From Spirosoma sp. KUDC1026 (GTDB taxonomy: Bacteria; Bacteroidota; Bacteroidia; Cytophagales; Spirosomataceae), in assembly GCF_013375035.1 (NCBI RefSeq), contig NZ_CP056032.1, positions 518,001 to 582,000 on the forward strand: a stretch of DNA of 64,000 bases, in the 5' to 3' direction. This document shows, piece by piece, positions 24,722 through 35,200 of the stretch (positions are counted from its first letter, which is position 1; the number at the start of each line of letters is the position of its first letter). The translations under genes were made by a program, and so were the position numbers. Below the pieces are notes generated by a model. The model did not search any database and was not told the DNA's origin. It saw only the letters and a list, made by a program, of their open reading frames with translations.

Positions 24722-26122
24722 ATGTCTGATCAATCGTCTCGCTACGCACGCGTGCTGGCCTGGCTCGACCAGTATGTTATCCGCCGTCTGTACAATGAGC
24801 GCGTTCGCCGAATTATTCTGCAAAGTCTACCCTTCTGGGTAGCTTCCTTGCTAACGGGCCTGGTAGCCGTTGGCTACGAGGAACTGTTTATCTGGGCTGA
24901 AAAGACCAGCTTCGCCTGGCTAAGCGCCCAGCCTTATCTGGTCTTTTTGATCACACCAGCGGCCTTTCTGGGTTCCTGGTTTCTCGTAAAATGGTTTGCC
25001 CCGGCCGCCAGGGGTAGTGGCATTCCCCAGGTCATGGCCGGTATTGAGCTGTCCAGCCCAACAACGCATCACCACACAGCCTACCTGCTGAGCCTTCGGG
25101 TAGCTCTCGTTAAAGTACTAAGCAGTTTCATTCTTTTGTTAGGTGGGGGCGTTATTGGTCGGGAAGGACCAACCATCCAGATTTCGGCGGCCATTTTTCG
25201 GGCCATCAATCGCCTGCAACCCAAAGGGTGGCCCCAGTTGTCCCGCCAGATCGCCTTAATTACGGGCGGAGCTGCCGGACTAGCCGCAGCCTTCAATACG
25301 CCCCTTGGCGGAATCGTATTCGTCGTCGAGGAGTTGACGCAGACCCACATTACCCGATTCCGAACGGCGGTCTTTTCGGCCGTGATCATTGCCGGTATGA
25401 CAGCGCAGGCTATTCTGGGCCCGTATCTGTATCTTGGTTTCCCCAAAGTTACGGCTTCATCGGGCTGGTTTCTGGGCATTGTTATTCTGATGGCTATCGT
25501 CTGCGGGCTGGCTGGCGCCCTGTTTGCAAAAACACTACTCTGGATCAATGATTACCGCCGTCGCTTTAAAACCCTATCAGCCCAGGCAGGCTGGGTAGCA
25601 GCGTGCGGGCTGTTACTGGCTGGGCTGGCGTTCTGGATTGGCCCTACGGCCATCGGCACCGGTAAACCCATTATCAATCAACTCCTTTTTACCGATAACG
25701 ACCCACCCTGGTACCTGTTTCCGGTCCGTTTTGCGGGGATGGCACTTAGTTACAGCAGTGGCGGGGCCGGTGGCGTTTTTGCTACGTCGTTGAGCGCGGG
25801 AGCCGTCTTGGGAAATGGGCTTTCCCGGCTGATCGACATTGACCCGGCAGACCATAATCTGATTATTCTCGTCAGTATGGTCAGTTTCCTGACGGGTGTT
25901 GTGCGGTCCCCTTTTACAGCCGCTATTCTAGTGCTTGAAATGACGGACCGCCATTCGGCCATTTTTCAATTATTACTGGGTGGACTGATGGCCCAGGGGG
26001 CGGCTTCGCTGGTTGACCCTCATTCTTTTTACGAGCACCTCAAAAGCAGCTTCGTTCGAGAAACACTGACCCAGTCTGCTCCGCCCCAAAGCTCCCACCA
26101 TTCTGTTGAGCAGGAAGCGTAA
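24722..26122 (+). CDS. ClC-family chloride channel or H+/Cl- antiporter
   Basis: 466-residue membrane protein of the voltage-gated chloride channel family. Present are GSGIPQVM (first selectivity motif), GREGPTIQIS with the gating Glu, and the third motif region SSGGAGGVFATSLSAGAVLG. There the usual Pro of GGXFXP is replaced by Thr. The gating Glu suggests a proton-coupled exchanger, though family members differ. It ends with a short hydrophilic tail and no CBS domains. Confidence 0.9.
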   Translation: MSDQSSRYARVLAWLDQYVIRRLYNERVRRIILQSLPFWVASLLTGLVAVGYEELFIWAEKTSFAWLSAQPYLVFLITPAAFLGSWFLVKWFAPAARGSGIPQVMAGIELSSPTTHHHTAYLLSLRVALVKVLSSFILLLGGGVIGREGPTIQISAAIFRAINRLQPKGWPQLSRQIALITGGAAGLAAAFNTPLGGIVFVVEELTQTHITRFRTAVFSAVIIAGMTAQAILGPYLYLGFPKVTASSGWFLGIVILMAIVCGLAGALFAKTLLWINDYRRRFKTLSAQAGWVAACGLLLAGLAFWIGPTAIGTGKPIINQLLFTDNDPPWYLFPVRFAGMALSYSSGGAGGVFATSLSAGAVLGNGLSRLIDIDPADHNLIILVSMVSFLTGVVRSPFTAAILVLEMTDRHSAIFQLLLGGLMAQGAASLVDPHSFYEHLKSSFVRETLTQSAPPQSSHHSVEQEA

Positions 26123-26126
26123 AAAA

Positions 26127-26151
26127 GGCCAGCCGTTTTCAACGGCTGGCC
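26127..26151 (-). terminator. Terminator of gcvP
   Basis: An 11-base perfect stem GGCCAGCCGTT/AACGGCTGGCC with a three-base loop, followed on the minus strand by six T. It may also serve the convergent ClC gene. Confidence 0.85.
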
Positions 26152-26172
26152 CTGCATTAATTTAATTTTTAA

Positions 26173-29064
26173 TTACGCCTGCTGCGCTACGCTGCGTTCT
26201 TCGGTTGTTTCCGTTTCCGCGTACGCTTCTGTTGGAACACAGGCGCAGACCAGATTCCGATCGCCGTAGGCCGAATCAACCCGACTCACACTTGGCCAGA
26301 ATTTTCGGGCCCGGACGTAAGGTAATGGATAAACGGCTTTCTCCCGGCTGTACGGCCGGCTCCAGTCATCAACTAGCACGACGTCAGCTGTGTGTGGCGC
26401 ATGCTTCAGTACGTTGCTCATGCGGTCGGCGGTGCCGTTTTCGATCTCACGGATTTCGTTGCGAATGGCGATCATCGCGTCGCAGAAACGATCCAGTTCA
26501 GCTTTCGATTCCGACTCGGTTGGCTCAACCATCAGCGTACCTGCCACTGGGAACGATACCGTTGGTGCGTGGAAGCCGTAATCCATCAGCCGCTTGGCGA
26601 TGTCCTCCACCTCAACACCAGCCGCTGCTTTGAACGGACGGCAATCCAAGATCATTTCGTGGGCGCAACGGCCGTTTGTGCCGGTGTACAACGTATCGTA
26701 GTGGCCGCTCAGCCGCGCCTTAATGTAGTTAGCGTTCAGGATAGCCCGTTTTGTTGCGTTGGTCAGCCCTTCCCCACCCATCATAGCAATATAGGCGTAG
26801 GAAATTGTCAGGATGCTGGCCGATCCGTAAGGCGCTGCCGAAACAGCACCGGTCGTACCCTGGCAAACGTGGCCCGGCAGGAAGGGGACCAGCTGCGACG
26901 CAACGCCGATTGGTCCCATACCTGGCCCACCGCCACCGTGAGGAATACAGAACGTCTTGTGCAGGTTCAGGTGACAAACATCGGCACCGATCGTAGCGGG
27001 CGACGTCAGGCCAACCTGTGCATTCATGTTCGCGCCGTCCATGTATACCTGCCCGCCGTGCTCATGAATCGTCGCGCAGATTTCCTTGATGCTCTCTTCG
27101 AATACACCGTGGGTAGATGGATAGGTCACCATCAGGCACGACAGCTCGTTGCTATACTGAGCCGCTTTAGCTTTCAGGTCAGCCACGTCGATATTTCCCC
27201 GATCATCGCACTTCACGATCACGACTTTCATACCCGCCATCACCGCACTGGCCGGGTTAGTACCGTGCGCCGACTGCGGAATGAGCGATACGTTCCGATG
27301 GCTATCTCCCCGGCTTTCGTGATACGCGCGAATAACCATCAGCCCGGCGTATTCACCCTGTGCGCCCGAGTTGGGCTGCAGCGACATGGCCGCAAAACCA
27401 GTGATTTCGCAGAGCCAATCGTTCAGGTCCTTAAACAGTTGCTGATAGCCAGCCGTCTGTTCTTTCGGCGCGAATGGGTGCAGTCTTCCGAACTCTGGCC
27501 ACGTTACCGGAATCATCTCGGCCGTAGCATTCAGCTTCATGGTACAGCTACCCAACGAAATCATGGAATGAACCAGCGACAAGTCTTTTTCTTCCAGCGA
27601 TTTCAGGTACCGCAGCATTTCGTGCTCGGTATGATGCGTATTGAACACCGGGTGCGTCATGTATTCCGACTGACGAACGAGTCGCTCCGGCCAAGTGATT
27701 TCCAGGCTTTCAGCAATCGCGTTTACGTCGGCTTTTACGCCGAACACGGCCAGCAGTTCGCTGACATCGTGTAGGGTTTTCACTTCATCGAAAGAAACGC
27801 CAATATGAGTATCATTCGAGAAGTAGCGCAGGTTTGTCTGTGCCGCCCGCGCCGATTTCAGCAACGATTCGATATCGTTGATTTCGATCGCGACCGTATC
27901 AAAATAATTTTCCGTTACGACGGTGTAGCCATGACGACGTAGCGCCGTCACGAAAACTTTAGTCAAGCCATGTACCCGCTCGCCAATAGCCTTTAACCGT
28001 TGAGGACCATGATACACTGCGTAGCTACCTGCCATAACGGCCAGCAGTACCTGCGCCGTACAGATGTTCGACGTAGCTTTCTCGCGACGAATGTGCTGCT
28101 CACGAGTCTGCAGCGCCATCCGCAGGGCTGGTTTACCCTGAGCATCCTGCGATACACCGATGATCCGACCTGGAATCTGCCGTTTGAAAGCGTCGCGCGT
28201 AGCGAAGTATCCGGCGTGGGGGCCACCAAAACCCATGGGAACACCGAACCGCTGCGCTGAACCGACGACTACGTCGGCACCCATTTCGCCGGGGGAAGTA
28301 AGCATCGTGAGCGCCAGCAAATCAGCCGCTACTGCTACCGTTATGTTCAGTTCGTGCGCCGTCGCGATGAAATCAGTATAATCGAACAGTTCACCATCAG
28401 ACGCCGGGTACTGCACGATCACGCCGAAAATCGACTCATTCGTCAGGTCAACCATCCGGTGATCGCCAACCAGGATATTTATTCCTACCGGCGTAGCGCG
28501 GGTACGTAGTAAGTCGATCGTCTGGGGATGGCAGCGCTCTGACACAAAGAACGTATCTGCTCCTTTTTTCGACGCTGGCCGGGTAGCATGAAGCATATTC
28601 ATCGCTTCGGCAGCGGCTGTGCCTTCGTCCAGCAGAGAAGCATTCGCCAGGTCCATTCCCGTCAAATCTGAAATAACTGTCTGAAAATTCAGCAGTGCTT
28701 CAAGGCGGCCTTGGGCGATTTCTGCCTGATAAGGCGTATAAGCCGTGTACCAGGCCGGGTTTTCGAGAATATTCCGCAGAATGACGTTGGGCGTAATGGT
28801 ATCGTAATAGCCCGTGCCGATATAGGAAGTAAAGACTTTATTCTGACTCGCCAGCTTCTTAAAATCTCCCAGAAACTGCGTTTCTGATTTCGGAGCCGGT
28901 AAGTCCAGTGGTTTTTCCAGTCGGATAGCGGCTGGTACGGTCTGATCAATTAATTCATCGATGGCAGAAACACCAATGGTCTGCAGCATTTCGGTCTGAG
29001 CCGCATCAGTCTGACCGTGGTGACGGTCTTCAAACAAGTCTGTTTGGTGAAGATTCAGTTTCAT
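26173..29064 (-). CDS. gcvP: Glycine dehydrogenase (aminomethyl-transferring), P protein
   Basis: PLP enzyme that decarboxylates glycine and passes the aminomethyl group to the H protein of the glycine cleavage system. 963 residues from the chosen start, the normal length for the single-chain form with fused N- and C-terminal halves. N-terminal half: [37 protein letters not shown]-terminal half: [30 protein letters not shown], and [21 protein letters not shown] with the PLP Lys. The start [11 protein letters not shown] was preferred over one 54 bases upstream, since a -7-like box lies between them. gcvT and gcvH are not in the window. Confidence 0.96.
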   Translation of the reverse strand: MKLNLHQTDLFEDRHHGQTDAAQTEMLQTIGVSAIDELIDQTVPAAIRLEKPLDLPAPKSETQFLGDFKKLASQNKVFTSYIGTGYYDTITPNVILRNILENPAWYTAYTPYQAEIAQGRLEALLNFQTVISDLTGMDLANASLLDEGTAAAEAMNMLHATRPASKKGADTFFVSERCHPQTIDLLRTRATPVGINILVGDHRMVDLTNESIFGVIVQYPASDGELFDYTDFIATAHELNITVAVAADLLALTMLTSPGEMGADVVVGSAQRFGVPMGFGGPHAGYFATRDAFKRQIPGRIIGVSQDAQGKPALRMALQTREQHIRREKATSNICTAQVLLAVMAGSYAVYHGPQRLKAIGERVHGLTKVFVTALRRHGYTVVTENYFDTVAIEINDIESLLKSARAAQTNLRYFSNDTHIGVSFDEVKTLHDVSELLAVFGVKADVNAIAESLEITWPERLVRQSEYMTHPVFNTHHTEHEMLRYLKSLEEKDLSLVHSMISLGSCTMKLNATAEMIPVTWPEFGRLHPFAPKEQTAGYQQLFKDLNDWLCEITGFAAMSLQPNSGAQGEYAGLMVIRAYHESRGDSHRNVSLIPQSAHGTNPASAVMAGMKVVIVKCDDRGNIDVADLKAKAAQYSNELSCLMVTYPSTHGVFEESIKEICATIHEHGGQVYMDGANMNAQVGLTSPATIGADVCHLNLHKTFCIPHGGGGPGMGPIGVASQLVPFLPGHVCQGTTGAVSAAPYGSASILTISYAYIAMMGGEGLTNATKRAILNANYIKARLSGHYDTLYTGTNGRCAHEMILDCRPFKAAAGVEVEDIAKRLMDYGFHAPTVSFPVAGTLMVEPTESESKAELDRFCDAMIAIRNEIREIENGTADRMSNVLKHAPHTADVVLVDDWSRPYSREKAVYPLPYVRARKFWPSVSRVDSAYGDRNLVCACVPTEAYAETETTEERSVAQQA

Positions 29065-29471
29065 ACTGGGGAAACCCACGTTTCGTTCGCTTGGAAACTC
29101 AAATTTACGGTGAAACATGCGGAATTTGATAGTTGGTTCGCTTAAACCTTGCAGTAGTTCATCCTCCCCCGATAAAGTCCTAAAAAAAACACCCGGTTGT
29201 CTATTCTTTCGCCAAACCTTGCATGATATTTGCCAGACGGCTAATACAATTGTACCGTCAACTCTACTGATTGGGTGCCTCTGACAAGGTCATTCTTGTT
29301 GACAACCTGGAATACAGTCAGGCGATGCAGAACGGTCTTAACTTGTTAAAAAGGATTTTACCATATTGCCTTCCGGAGGGCTCACCTATTGTCTATACTA
29401 GAATGCGTACAGCCGTTTTTTACCGATCCGATAACTGTCTAGCTATCTAATCTCCAGCGCACCTGCTTTTT
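29065..29471. other. Intergenic region between gcvP and the glycan cluster
   Basis: About 400 bases of divergent upstream DNA. I looked for a glycine riboswitch before gcvP and saw no tandem aptamer-like structure. No gene or RNA can be supported here. Confidence 0.5.
29100..29107 (-). promoter_or_regulatory. Candidate -7 box of gcvP
   Basis: On the minus strand TAAATTTG fits TAnnTTTG, 35 bases before the chosen gcvP start. No matching -33 box was found. Confidence 0.3.
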
Positions 29472-30209
29472 ATGAAGTTTACAAAATACCTGGATGATGC
29501 CCTGTTTTTGCTGGCGAATCCCCGGTTGATCCGCTGGGTGCCTCATGGTCTACAGATTCAGCCCAATCGTGCTTACCGAGCCCCGTGGATACACGATCTA
29601 CATATCAATACGATCCTTGATATTGGTGCCAACGTAGGACAGGCAGCTATCAATTTCTGCACGTTATTCCCAGCAGCAGTTGTCCATTCTTTTGAGCCAA
29701 TACCGGATTGTTTTGCGCAGTTGAAAAAAGTGGCAACGGCTTTTCCTGCGCTTTCGGTTCACAACTTCGCGCTAGGAAACGAGACCGGACAGATCGATTT
29801 TCACCAGAATGCCTACAGTCCTGCTTCGTCTATCTTACCGATGTCGGACGAACATATCAAGAGTTATCCCAAGACGATAGAATCGTCTACGATCAGTGTG
29901 CCTATTCGCCGGCTAGATGATATTGCCGCTGAATTAAACTTATCAAAACAGACTCGTATGCTGGTCAAAATTGATGTGCAGGGGTACGAAAAAAATGTAA
30001 TCGCCGGAGGTAATAACGTAATTAGGTCAGCTAGCATTGTCGTAGTTGAGACGTCAATAAAAAGCCTCTACGAAGGCGATTCATCCTTCCGGGATCTGTA
30101 TCAGCTACTATCCGACCTAGGTTTCGATTACCACGGCTCCCTAGAACAGCTTATCGATCCTAAAACCGGAGCTGTCCTGCAGCAGGATGCTGTTTTTGTT
30201 AAAAAATAA
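29472..30209 (+). CDS. FkbM family methyltransferase
   Basis: 245-residue SAM-dependent methyltransferase. The SAM-binding motif is ILDIGANVGQAAINF (about 51-65), followed by VHSFEPIPDCFAQLKK, then MLVKIDVQGYEKNVIAGG and VVVETSIKSLYEG, all typical of the FkbM domain. Family members O-methylate sugars or polyketides. The following glycosyltransferase gene points to glycan methylation here, but this is inference. Confidence 0.9.
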   Translation: MKFTKYLDDALFLLANPRLIRWVPHGLQIQPNRAYRAPWIHDLHINTILDIGANVGQAAINFCTLFPAAVVHSFEPIPDCFAQLKKVATAFPALSVHNFALGNETGQIDFHQNAYSPASSILPMSDEHIKSYPKTIESSTISVPIRRLDDIAAELNLSKQTRMLVKIDVQGYEKNVIAGGNNVIRSASIVVVETSIKSLYEGDSSFRDLYQLLSDLGFDYHGSLEQLIDPKTGAVLQQDAVFVKK

Positions 30210-30239
30210 TAGGTTACGGCTGCGACTTTATACCACAGC

Positions 30240-31067
30240 ATGAAGCGACTGTTTACTATCCTGATTCCGAACTACAATGGTGATCAATTCATTGCACGAT
30301 GTATTGAGAGCGCTCAGAAGCAAACGTACACAAATCTTGAAATTATAGTCATTGACGGTAAGTCGACCGATAATTCGCATCGTATTGTCGACACAATGCG
30401 TCTATCTGATCCACGCATTCGTCGCATTAGCACGCCAGTTGATCACGGCCTATCGGATGCCGTCAATATTGGTATCCAGGCGGCTGTTGGAGATTACGCA
30501 CTTTGGCTGGGTAATGATGACTATTTAGTGGACAACCGAGTTCTGGAGGATGCTGATACTTTCCTGACTCAGTATAGTATTACAACCGGAATCAATCCGG
30601 TTATCTGCTACGGTGGCTATAAAATTCACTGGACCGAATCTGGTCAGTTTGAGAACCGTTCCAAGCGTGACTTGGATTATCATTTAATGTGGTTCACGGA
30701 TTCGATCATGTGCGGCAATGTCTTTTTCAGTCCCCGATTCTGCAAACAGCATGGCATTCGGTTAAAAGACAAGTTACGTTATTGCATGGACTATGACCTG
30801 TGGCTACAAATGATCGAAAAGACAACTGATCGCCGTCAGACGGCCTGCCTTACCGACCGCTTTGTGCACGTATTCACTATGCGTAGTGACAATATCACGG
30901 GAGGAAACATTTACAAATCAACGCGGGAAGCGCTGGGGGTAGCATTAGCCCATACACGAAACCCGTTAAAATGGGTTGGTATCTACGCCTTCATCGGATT
31001 TCAGCTGGGCTTCCAGAAAACACGAGAGCTGTACTTTGGGGCGCAAACTCACTTTAGTAGCCGGTAA
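30240..31067 (+). CDS. Glycosyltransferase family 2
   Basis: 275-residue GT-A fold enzyme: FTILIPNYNGDQFIARCIESAQKQTYTNLEIIVIDGKSTDNS at the N terminus, then GLSDAVNIGIQAAVGDYALWLGNDDYL with the nucleotide-sugar/metal Asp pair. A short hydrophobic C-terminal segment may touch the membrane. Sugar and acceptor cannot be told. It probably shares a transcript with the FkbM gene; its 3' end overlaps the convergent next gene by 19 bases. Confidence 0.9.
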   Translation: MKRLFTILIPNYNGDQFIARCIESAQKQTYTNLEIIVIDGKSTDNSHRIVDTMRLSDPRIRRISTPVDHGLSDAVNIGIQAAVGDYALWLGNDDYLVDNRVLEDADTFLTQYSITTGINPVICYGGYKIHWTESGQFENRSKRDLDYHLMWFTDSIMCGNVFFSPRFCKQHGIRLKDKLRYCMDYDLWLQMIEKTTDRRQTACLTDRFVHVFTMRSDNITGGNIYKSTREALGVALAHTRNPLKWVGIYAFIGFQLGFQKTRELYFGAQTHFSSR

Positions 31068-31816
31068 GCACTTATTATTAATTTGTTGTGCAATTGATGA
31101 AGTAACTGAATCGGTTTCCCGGATTCATGTCTTGTCAATACTGAATAGTCTTCGTCAAATTGATCAATGAACTGACTACCACCCTTTGACTCGCTATGGA
31201 TTCGAAAAGCGGTAAAAGATTGTTTCATAACAGTCGGTAGTTGTATACTCTTCAGCCGTAACCACCAATCGTAATCCATCGTGTAGCGGAGTGATTCGTC
31301 CAGGTATCCCAACTGCTCATGCGTAGATCGTCGCCAGAAGGTTGCAGGCTGGCAGATCGCGTTTGTCATGCCTAAATATAAAGAAGCCGGGAGTTGCCGT
31401 AGTAGACGTTTGTAATAGCGGATAGGCTCCTGAATGGTCTTGCCACGCTCATCAACGATCAGACAATCAGCGGTCAGCCATACTTGATGCGGATGTCGTG
31501 CAAAAAACTCACCTACCTGCTGAAGCGTGCCAGGTAAAAAGTAATCGTCGGAGTTAAGCCAGCAAATAATATCGCCTGTGGCCAACCGGAGTCCTTTATT
31601 CAACGCATCTGTCTGTCCGTTGTCACGTTCAGCAATTAATTGAATTTGGTTGGTATATTCCTGTAGAATAGCCAGCGTACTATCCGTTGATAGCCCGTCT
31701 ACAACGATGTATTCTACTTTCGGGTAGTGCTGACTTAGTACCGATTCTACTGTCTGCCGAATGAACCGACCCTGGTTATAAGAGGGCGTAATGACACTGA
31801 TAGTAGGAAGCTCCAT
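31049..31816 (-). CDS. Glycosyltransferase family 2
   Basis: 255-residue GT-A enzyme with ISVITPSYNQGRFIRQTVESVLSQHYPKVEYIVVDGLSTDST, AERDNGQTDALNKGLRLATGDIICWLNSDDYFLPG and a final domain with RYTMDYDWWLRL. Similar in layout to its convergent neighbour but not a recent duplicate. Last gene of a four-gene leftward unit. Confidence 0.9.
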   Translation of the reverse strand: MELPTISVITPSYNQGRFIRQTVESVLSQHYPKVEYIVVDGLSTDSTLAILQEYTNQIQLIAERDNGQTDALNKGLRLATGDIICWLNSDDYFLPGTLQQVGEFFARHPHQVWLTADCLIVDERGKTIQEPIRYYKRLLRQLPASLYLGMTNAICQPATFWRRSTHEQLGYLDESLRYTMDYDWWLRLKSIQLPTVMKQSFTAFRIHSESKGGSQFIDQFDEDYSVLTRHESGKPIQLLHQLHNKLIISAYRLLK

Positions 31817-31825
31817 AATGCCTTA

Positions 31826-32224
31826 TCATTCAGACAGCAAGGAAGCCTCGTCTGGTTTATGTTCATTCTGCATTTTGAGTTGATTCAACTCCTGTTTCAG
31901 ATAAGCCAGTTCATGAGTAAGGCTTTTAATGTGACTCTGCAACCGGGAAATGACTACTGACAAGTGCACCAGAAAGATTATGATAGCGAAGATAGCCGCC
32001 AGAAAAATAAGCGAAGGCGGATAAAATACGCCTAGTGCCAGTGAAATTTGCTCCAGACCTCGTCGCCAGATCGAGAAAACAACCAGAACGATAGTGCACA
32101 GAATCCAGACAATTGAGTATTCTTCCCGAAGCTGACCACGCACAATCAGTCGGAAGACATACAACATGAACAGGCTGGCCCCAGTCAGCGCAATGATCTG
32201 TATAACTACGGGTATCGTTTCCAT
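31826..32224 (-). CDS. DUF2304 membrane protein
   Basis: 132 residues with three hydrophobic segments (about 6-24, 36-54 and 68-90) and a short C-terminal coiled coil (HIKSLTHELAYLKQELNQLKMQ). The REEYSIVWIL motif is typical of DUF2304. This family is regularly found next to polyprenyl-phosphate sugar synthases, as here, and is suspected to help lipid-linked sugar transfer. Confidence 0.85.
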   Translation of the reverse strand: METIPVVIQIIALTGASLFMLYVFRLIVRGQLREEYSIVWILCTIVLVVFSIWRRGLEQISLALGVFYPPSLIFLAAIFAIIIFLVHLSVVISRLQSHIKSLTHELAYLKQELNQLKMQNEHKPDEASLLSE

Positions 32225-32227
32225 CAG

Positions 32228-32977
32228 CTAGGTTAGTTGGCGGCTGCGTTTCGTCCGCAGGCGGGCATAAACGAACAATGTCCCAAGAGTAACTTTTAGC
32301 ATGTAATATACTGCTTTGCTGGTATTTATGGACGAAATCCCGCCTTGGCGCTCGCGCATCTCTACCGCAACCTCCAGCATTCGTAACTGGCTTAGACCAA
32401 ACTGCACGATGGCTTCCGGTTCGGGGTACTCATCCGGATAATACGTATTGACCACTGTTAAGGCCCGGCGATTGAAAGCCCGAAAACCGGACGTACTGTC
32501 TTGAATTGTTTGTCCGATTAATAGTTGGTTTAGCCTCCTGAAGTAGTTGATACCTAATCGGCGCATTGCCGACGACTGAAAACCTGTTCCTTTCAGAAAA
32601 CGAGATCCAATAACTACATCTGCTTTATTCTCAAAAATGGGTTGTAAGATCTTTGGCAACTCAACTGCCGGATGCTGTCCATCACCATCCATCTGAACAG
32701 CGATATCATAGCCATTACGAAACGCAAATTTGTAGCCGGCATGCATGGCCCCACCAATACCAAGATTAACCGGCAGGTCGAGATACAAGCAATCCAGCGT
32801 TCGAAGCACAGCCAGCGTACGATCTGACGAGCAGTCATTAACAGCTAACACCGATAAGTTTAAGCCGTACTGTCTTTTTACCGCGTTTATTTCTCCGACT
32901 ACCGTAGCTATGGCTTCCTCTTCGTTATAACACGGCACAATGACCAAAATTTTGAGCTCATTCATCCGCTCAGTCAT
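32228..32977 (-). CDS. Family 2 glycosyltransferase, dolichyl/polyprenyl-phosphate sugar synthase-like
   Basis: 249 residues: LKILVIVPCYNEEEAIATVVGEI, VLAVNDCSSDRT, NLGIGGAMHAGYKFA, VQMDGDGQHP (catalytic DXD region) and ADVVIGSRFLKGTGF...TSGFRAFNRRAL. This is the DPM1-like branch that moves a sugar from a nucleotide to polyprenyl phosphate. There is no C-terminal membrane anchor; the adjacent DUF2304 protein may supply one. A start at the second Met (MNELKIL) is possible. It overlaps the upstream gene by eight bases. Confidence 0.9.
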   Translation of the reverse strand: MTERMNELKILVIVPCYNEEEAIATVVGEINAVKRQYGLNLSVLAVNDCSSDRTLAVLRTLDCLYLDLPVNLGIGGAMHAGYKFAFRNGYDIAVQMDGDGQHPAVELPKILQPIFENKADVVIGSRFLKGTGFQSSAMRRLGINYFRRLNQLLIGQTIQDSTSGFRAFNRRALTVVNTYYPDEYPEPEAIVQFGLSQLRMLEVAVEMRERQGGISSINTSKAVYYMLKVTLGTLFVYARLRTKRSRQLT

Positions 32978-35069
32978 TTATCCGATAGATATGCAAAGAA
33001 CCTAGTGACGAAACCAGTTTCATACAACGAACCTCCACTGGCTGGACTTCATGGTCGAAGACGACATATTTTACATTAAGCTTTTTGAAACGAGGTGAAC
33101 AGGGATCCATGGCAACAGTGTAACCATCTTCAAACGTATTTGCCATAATAACCGTATCCGGTTTCTGTGGATCAATGTACGTGTTATACACCGTATGGGC
33201 ATACCGGTTGTAGGCTGAATCGCGCTTCGCAGTTGGATCAAGTACACTGAGAATTTTACGGGGCGGGGTATATTTTACTCCGCTTAGTAAATCAACTCCC
33301 GTTGCGGTCACCATGTACGAAACGAACTGGCCACCGAAGACCACCCATTTCGCATTTGGTTCGCGTTGGTGTATTTCCTGAACGGTTCGGTACAATACGT
33401 GCTCCGTAATTGGTGAAAGACCTTTGGAAATAGGATTGAGTTTTGCATTAGGCAGCAAAAACAACAGAATTCCTGTCGCAAAGATGATCGTTCTATAGGG
33501 CGGCTGCCACACAGGCAGAAGCAATATCCCCAATCCAACAAAAAACGCAGCAGGAACAAAAAGTTGATACGTTTTAAAGAAACCTGCCGAGTCGTTAACG
33601 TTCACATGGACCGCGTAGGCAATAAAAGCAATAACACCTGCTATTCCGATGGTGAGCAAGATTGTCTTACGTTCACGGGGTAGCTGAACAGTTGGCAGAA
33701 AATTCAGATAAAGTACCGTCAAGAAAACGTTACCGATCCCAAAGGGAATCTGAGCACGTCGCGTCGGGCTCATGCTCCATAATGTTGTATTGGCCAACCA
33801 GGACGGAAAACCGATTTCGATCCAAACGTAGCCGAATATCACGAACGCACTGACGAGAACAAGCGTCCAGTCAAATCGTCTCGACAAGGCAAAGACAACC
33901 AGCAAAGCTGGAATAATAATGGGCGCGAACGTAATATAATGGGATAGTTCGCAGTGGTTGAGCCAGTTGCTGGGAAACAGGGTGTCTTTGTACTGCCAGC
34001 TGAAATACTCCGAAAACCAGTTAGCAACAAACCCAGTACCTCCCAACTCGCTACGTTTACCGGGATAAACGGTATTCGTAATGGCATCAATTGTCGGTTT
34101 AAGATCTGTAAAATACTGGTAGAGAACAAACCCAATGCTTAACCCAGCTAGTATCCCCCCGCCAATCTTAACGGGCAATAACATGCGAACCAAAGACCAG
34201 TTAAAATTGGTCAGGCAATACCCAGCGGTCAGCAAAACCAGGAGATAGGCTAGCGGAATCTGATAAGGAGGATACAGAACAAACGCATAATAAAGACTCA
34301 TGTAAGCCAGTCCTATGCTGGCAATTACTATATGACTTCGGTGTTGACCAAACAACAGATAAATTACAGCGACAACGGTCATACTCCCCGAACCAATCAT
34401 AACCGTCGGAATATCTGTCCAGGATTGAGAACCCGACGACAGGAATAGCCATAGACTGCCAAAAACCGAGAGCCAGAAATTATTACCGGTTAGCAGAAGC
34501 AGCAGTAACGTAACGCCTATAATGGAAATGACAGCCCGCATGTTAAAAGCCCACGCATAGCCCTGTTCCACATTCAGAAAGAAAAACCCCCAGTAATCCA
34601 TTCGAAAAAAGGCACTGAAGTGATTCGTCGGCGTAACCAGTACAGGTGCTTTTTCTCCGCCAATCGTTTCATTCACTTGAGGCATACCCCGGTTCGCCTG
34701 CGAAAGAATCCAGGGAGCCATGACTGCGTAATCATCCATCCGGATTCGACGCGATTCCCCGCTGATAACGCCCCGCTTCGGATCGCCCCCGTCAGGCATC
34801 ATCTGGTTCCATATGGGGATAGAAACTGCATGAATCTTGGCTAGCGATAGCAGCAGAAACAGTCCAGCACAGATCCCTAAAAACCATTTTACCCGTTTAT
34901 CGAACCGAATTAGCTCAAATGAACGGGCACTGAGCGGCTCTACGGTTTTAAGCGACGTAGTAGAGGAAACTTGCGGGGGGGGAGGGGTTGGGTTCGCTTT
35001 CGGCTGACCAGTCGGAGTCGGAAGAGTATCTGTTGCCACGACAGGCCGGCCCTTTTTTTTCTTTGACAT
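32970..35069 (-). CDS. Large multi-pass membrane protein, GT-C-like / DUF7657-like
   Basis: 699 residues. A basic, proline-rich cytoplasmic tail (1-60) precedes about 13 membrane helices, and a C-terminal extracytoplasmic domain follows. The loop after the first helix reads ISGESRRIRMDDYAVMAPWILSQ, which resembles the RSDEW-type loop of DUF7657 proteins. The C-terminal LNVKYVVFDHEV resembles YfhO-like proteins. By layout it would be a polyprenyl-phosphate-sugar-dependent transferase fed by the downstream genes, which is inference. It is the first gene of the leftward unit. Confidence 0.6.
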   Translation of the reverse strand: MSKKKKGRPVVATDTLPTPTGQPKANPTPPPPQVSSTTSLKTVEPLSARSFELIRFDKRVKWFLGICAGLFLLLSLAKIHAVSIPIWNQMMPDGGDPKRGVISGESRRIRMDDYAVMAPWILSQANRGMPQVNETIGGEKAPVLVTPTNHFSAFFRMDYWGFFFLNVEQGYAWAFNMRAVISIIGVTLLLLLLTGNNFWLSVFGSLWLFLSSGSQSWTDIPTVMIGSGSMTVVAVIYLLFGQHRSHIVIASIGLAYMSLYYAFVLYPPYQIPLAYLLVLLTAGYCLTNFNWSLVRMLLPVKIGGGILAGLSIGFVLYQYFTDLKPTIDAITNTVYPGKRSELGGTGFVANWFSEYFSWQYKDTLFPSNWLNHCELSHYITFAPIIIPALLVVFALSRRFDWTLVLVSAFVIFGYVWIEIGFPSWLANTTLWSMSPTRRAQIPFGIGNVFLTVLYLNFLPTVQLPRERKTILLTIGIAGVIAFIAYAVHVNVNDSAGFFKTYQLFVPAAFFVGLGILLLPVWQPPYRTIIFATGILLFLLPNAKLNPISKGLSPITEHVLYRTVQEIHQREPNAKWVVFGGQFVSYMVTATGVDLLSGVKYTPPRKILSVLDPTAKRDSAYNRYAHTVYNTYIDPQKPDTVIMANTFEDGYTVAMDPCSPRFKKLNVKYVVFDHEVQPVEVRCMKLVSSLGSLHIYRIND

Positions 35070-35200
35070 AACAACGGAGACAGAAGCAACTAGTTGTGGG
35101 GCTTAAATTGCAGGCTATAACCAGCAAGCAAACCTACCAATACCGTGCCATTTCTGCCAGTATCCAGTAGTATGTTTCCAAAAAAAGCTAGTTTCCCTTT

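Noticed and set aside
26392-27774. A 460-codon open frame opposite gcvP
   Set aside because: It is fully antisense to a well-conserved gene, with residue composition typical of a shadow frame and no recognisable domain.
29065-29230. Glycine riboswitch upstream of gcvP
   Set aside because: I saw no aptamer-like conserved core or tandem structure. A covariance-model search with the glycine riboswitch model would settle it.
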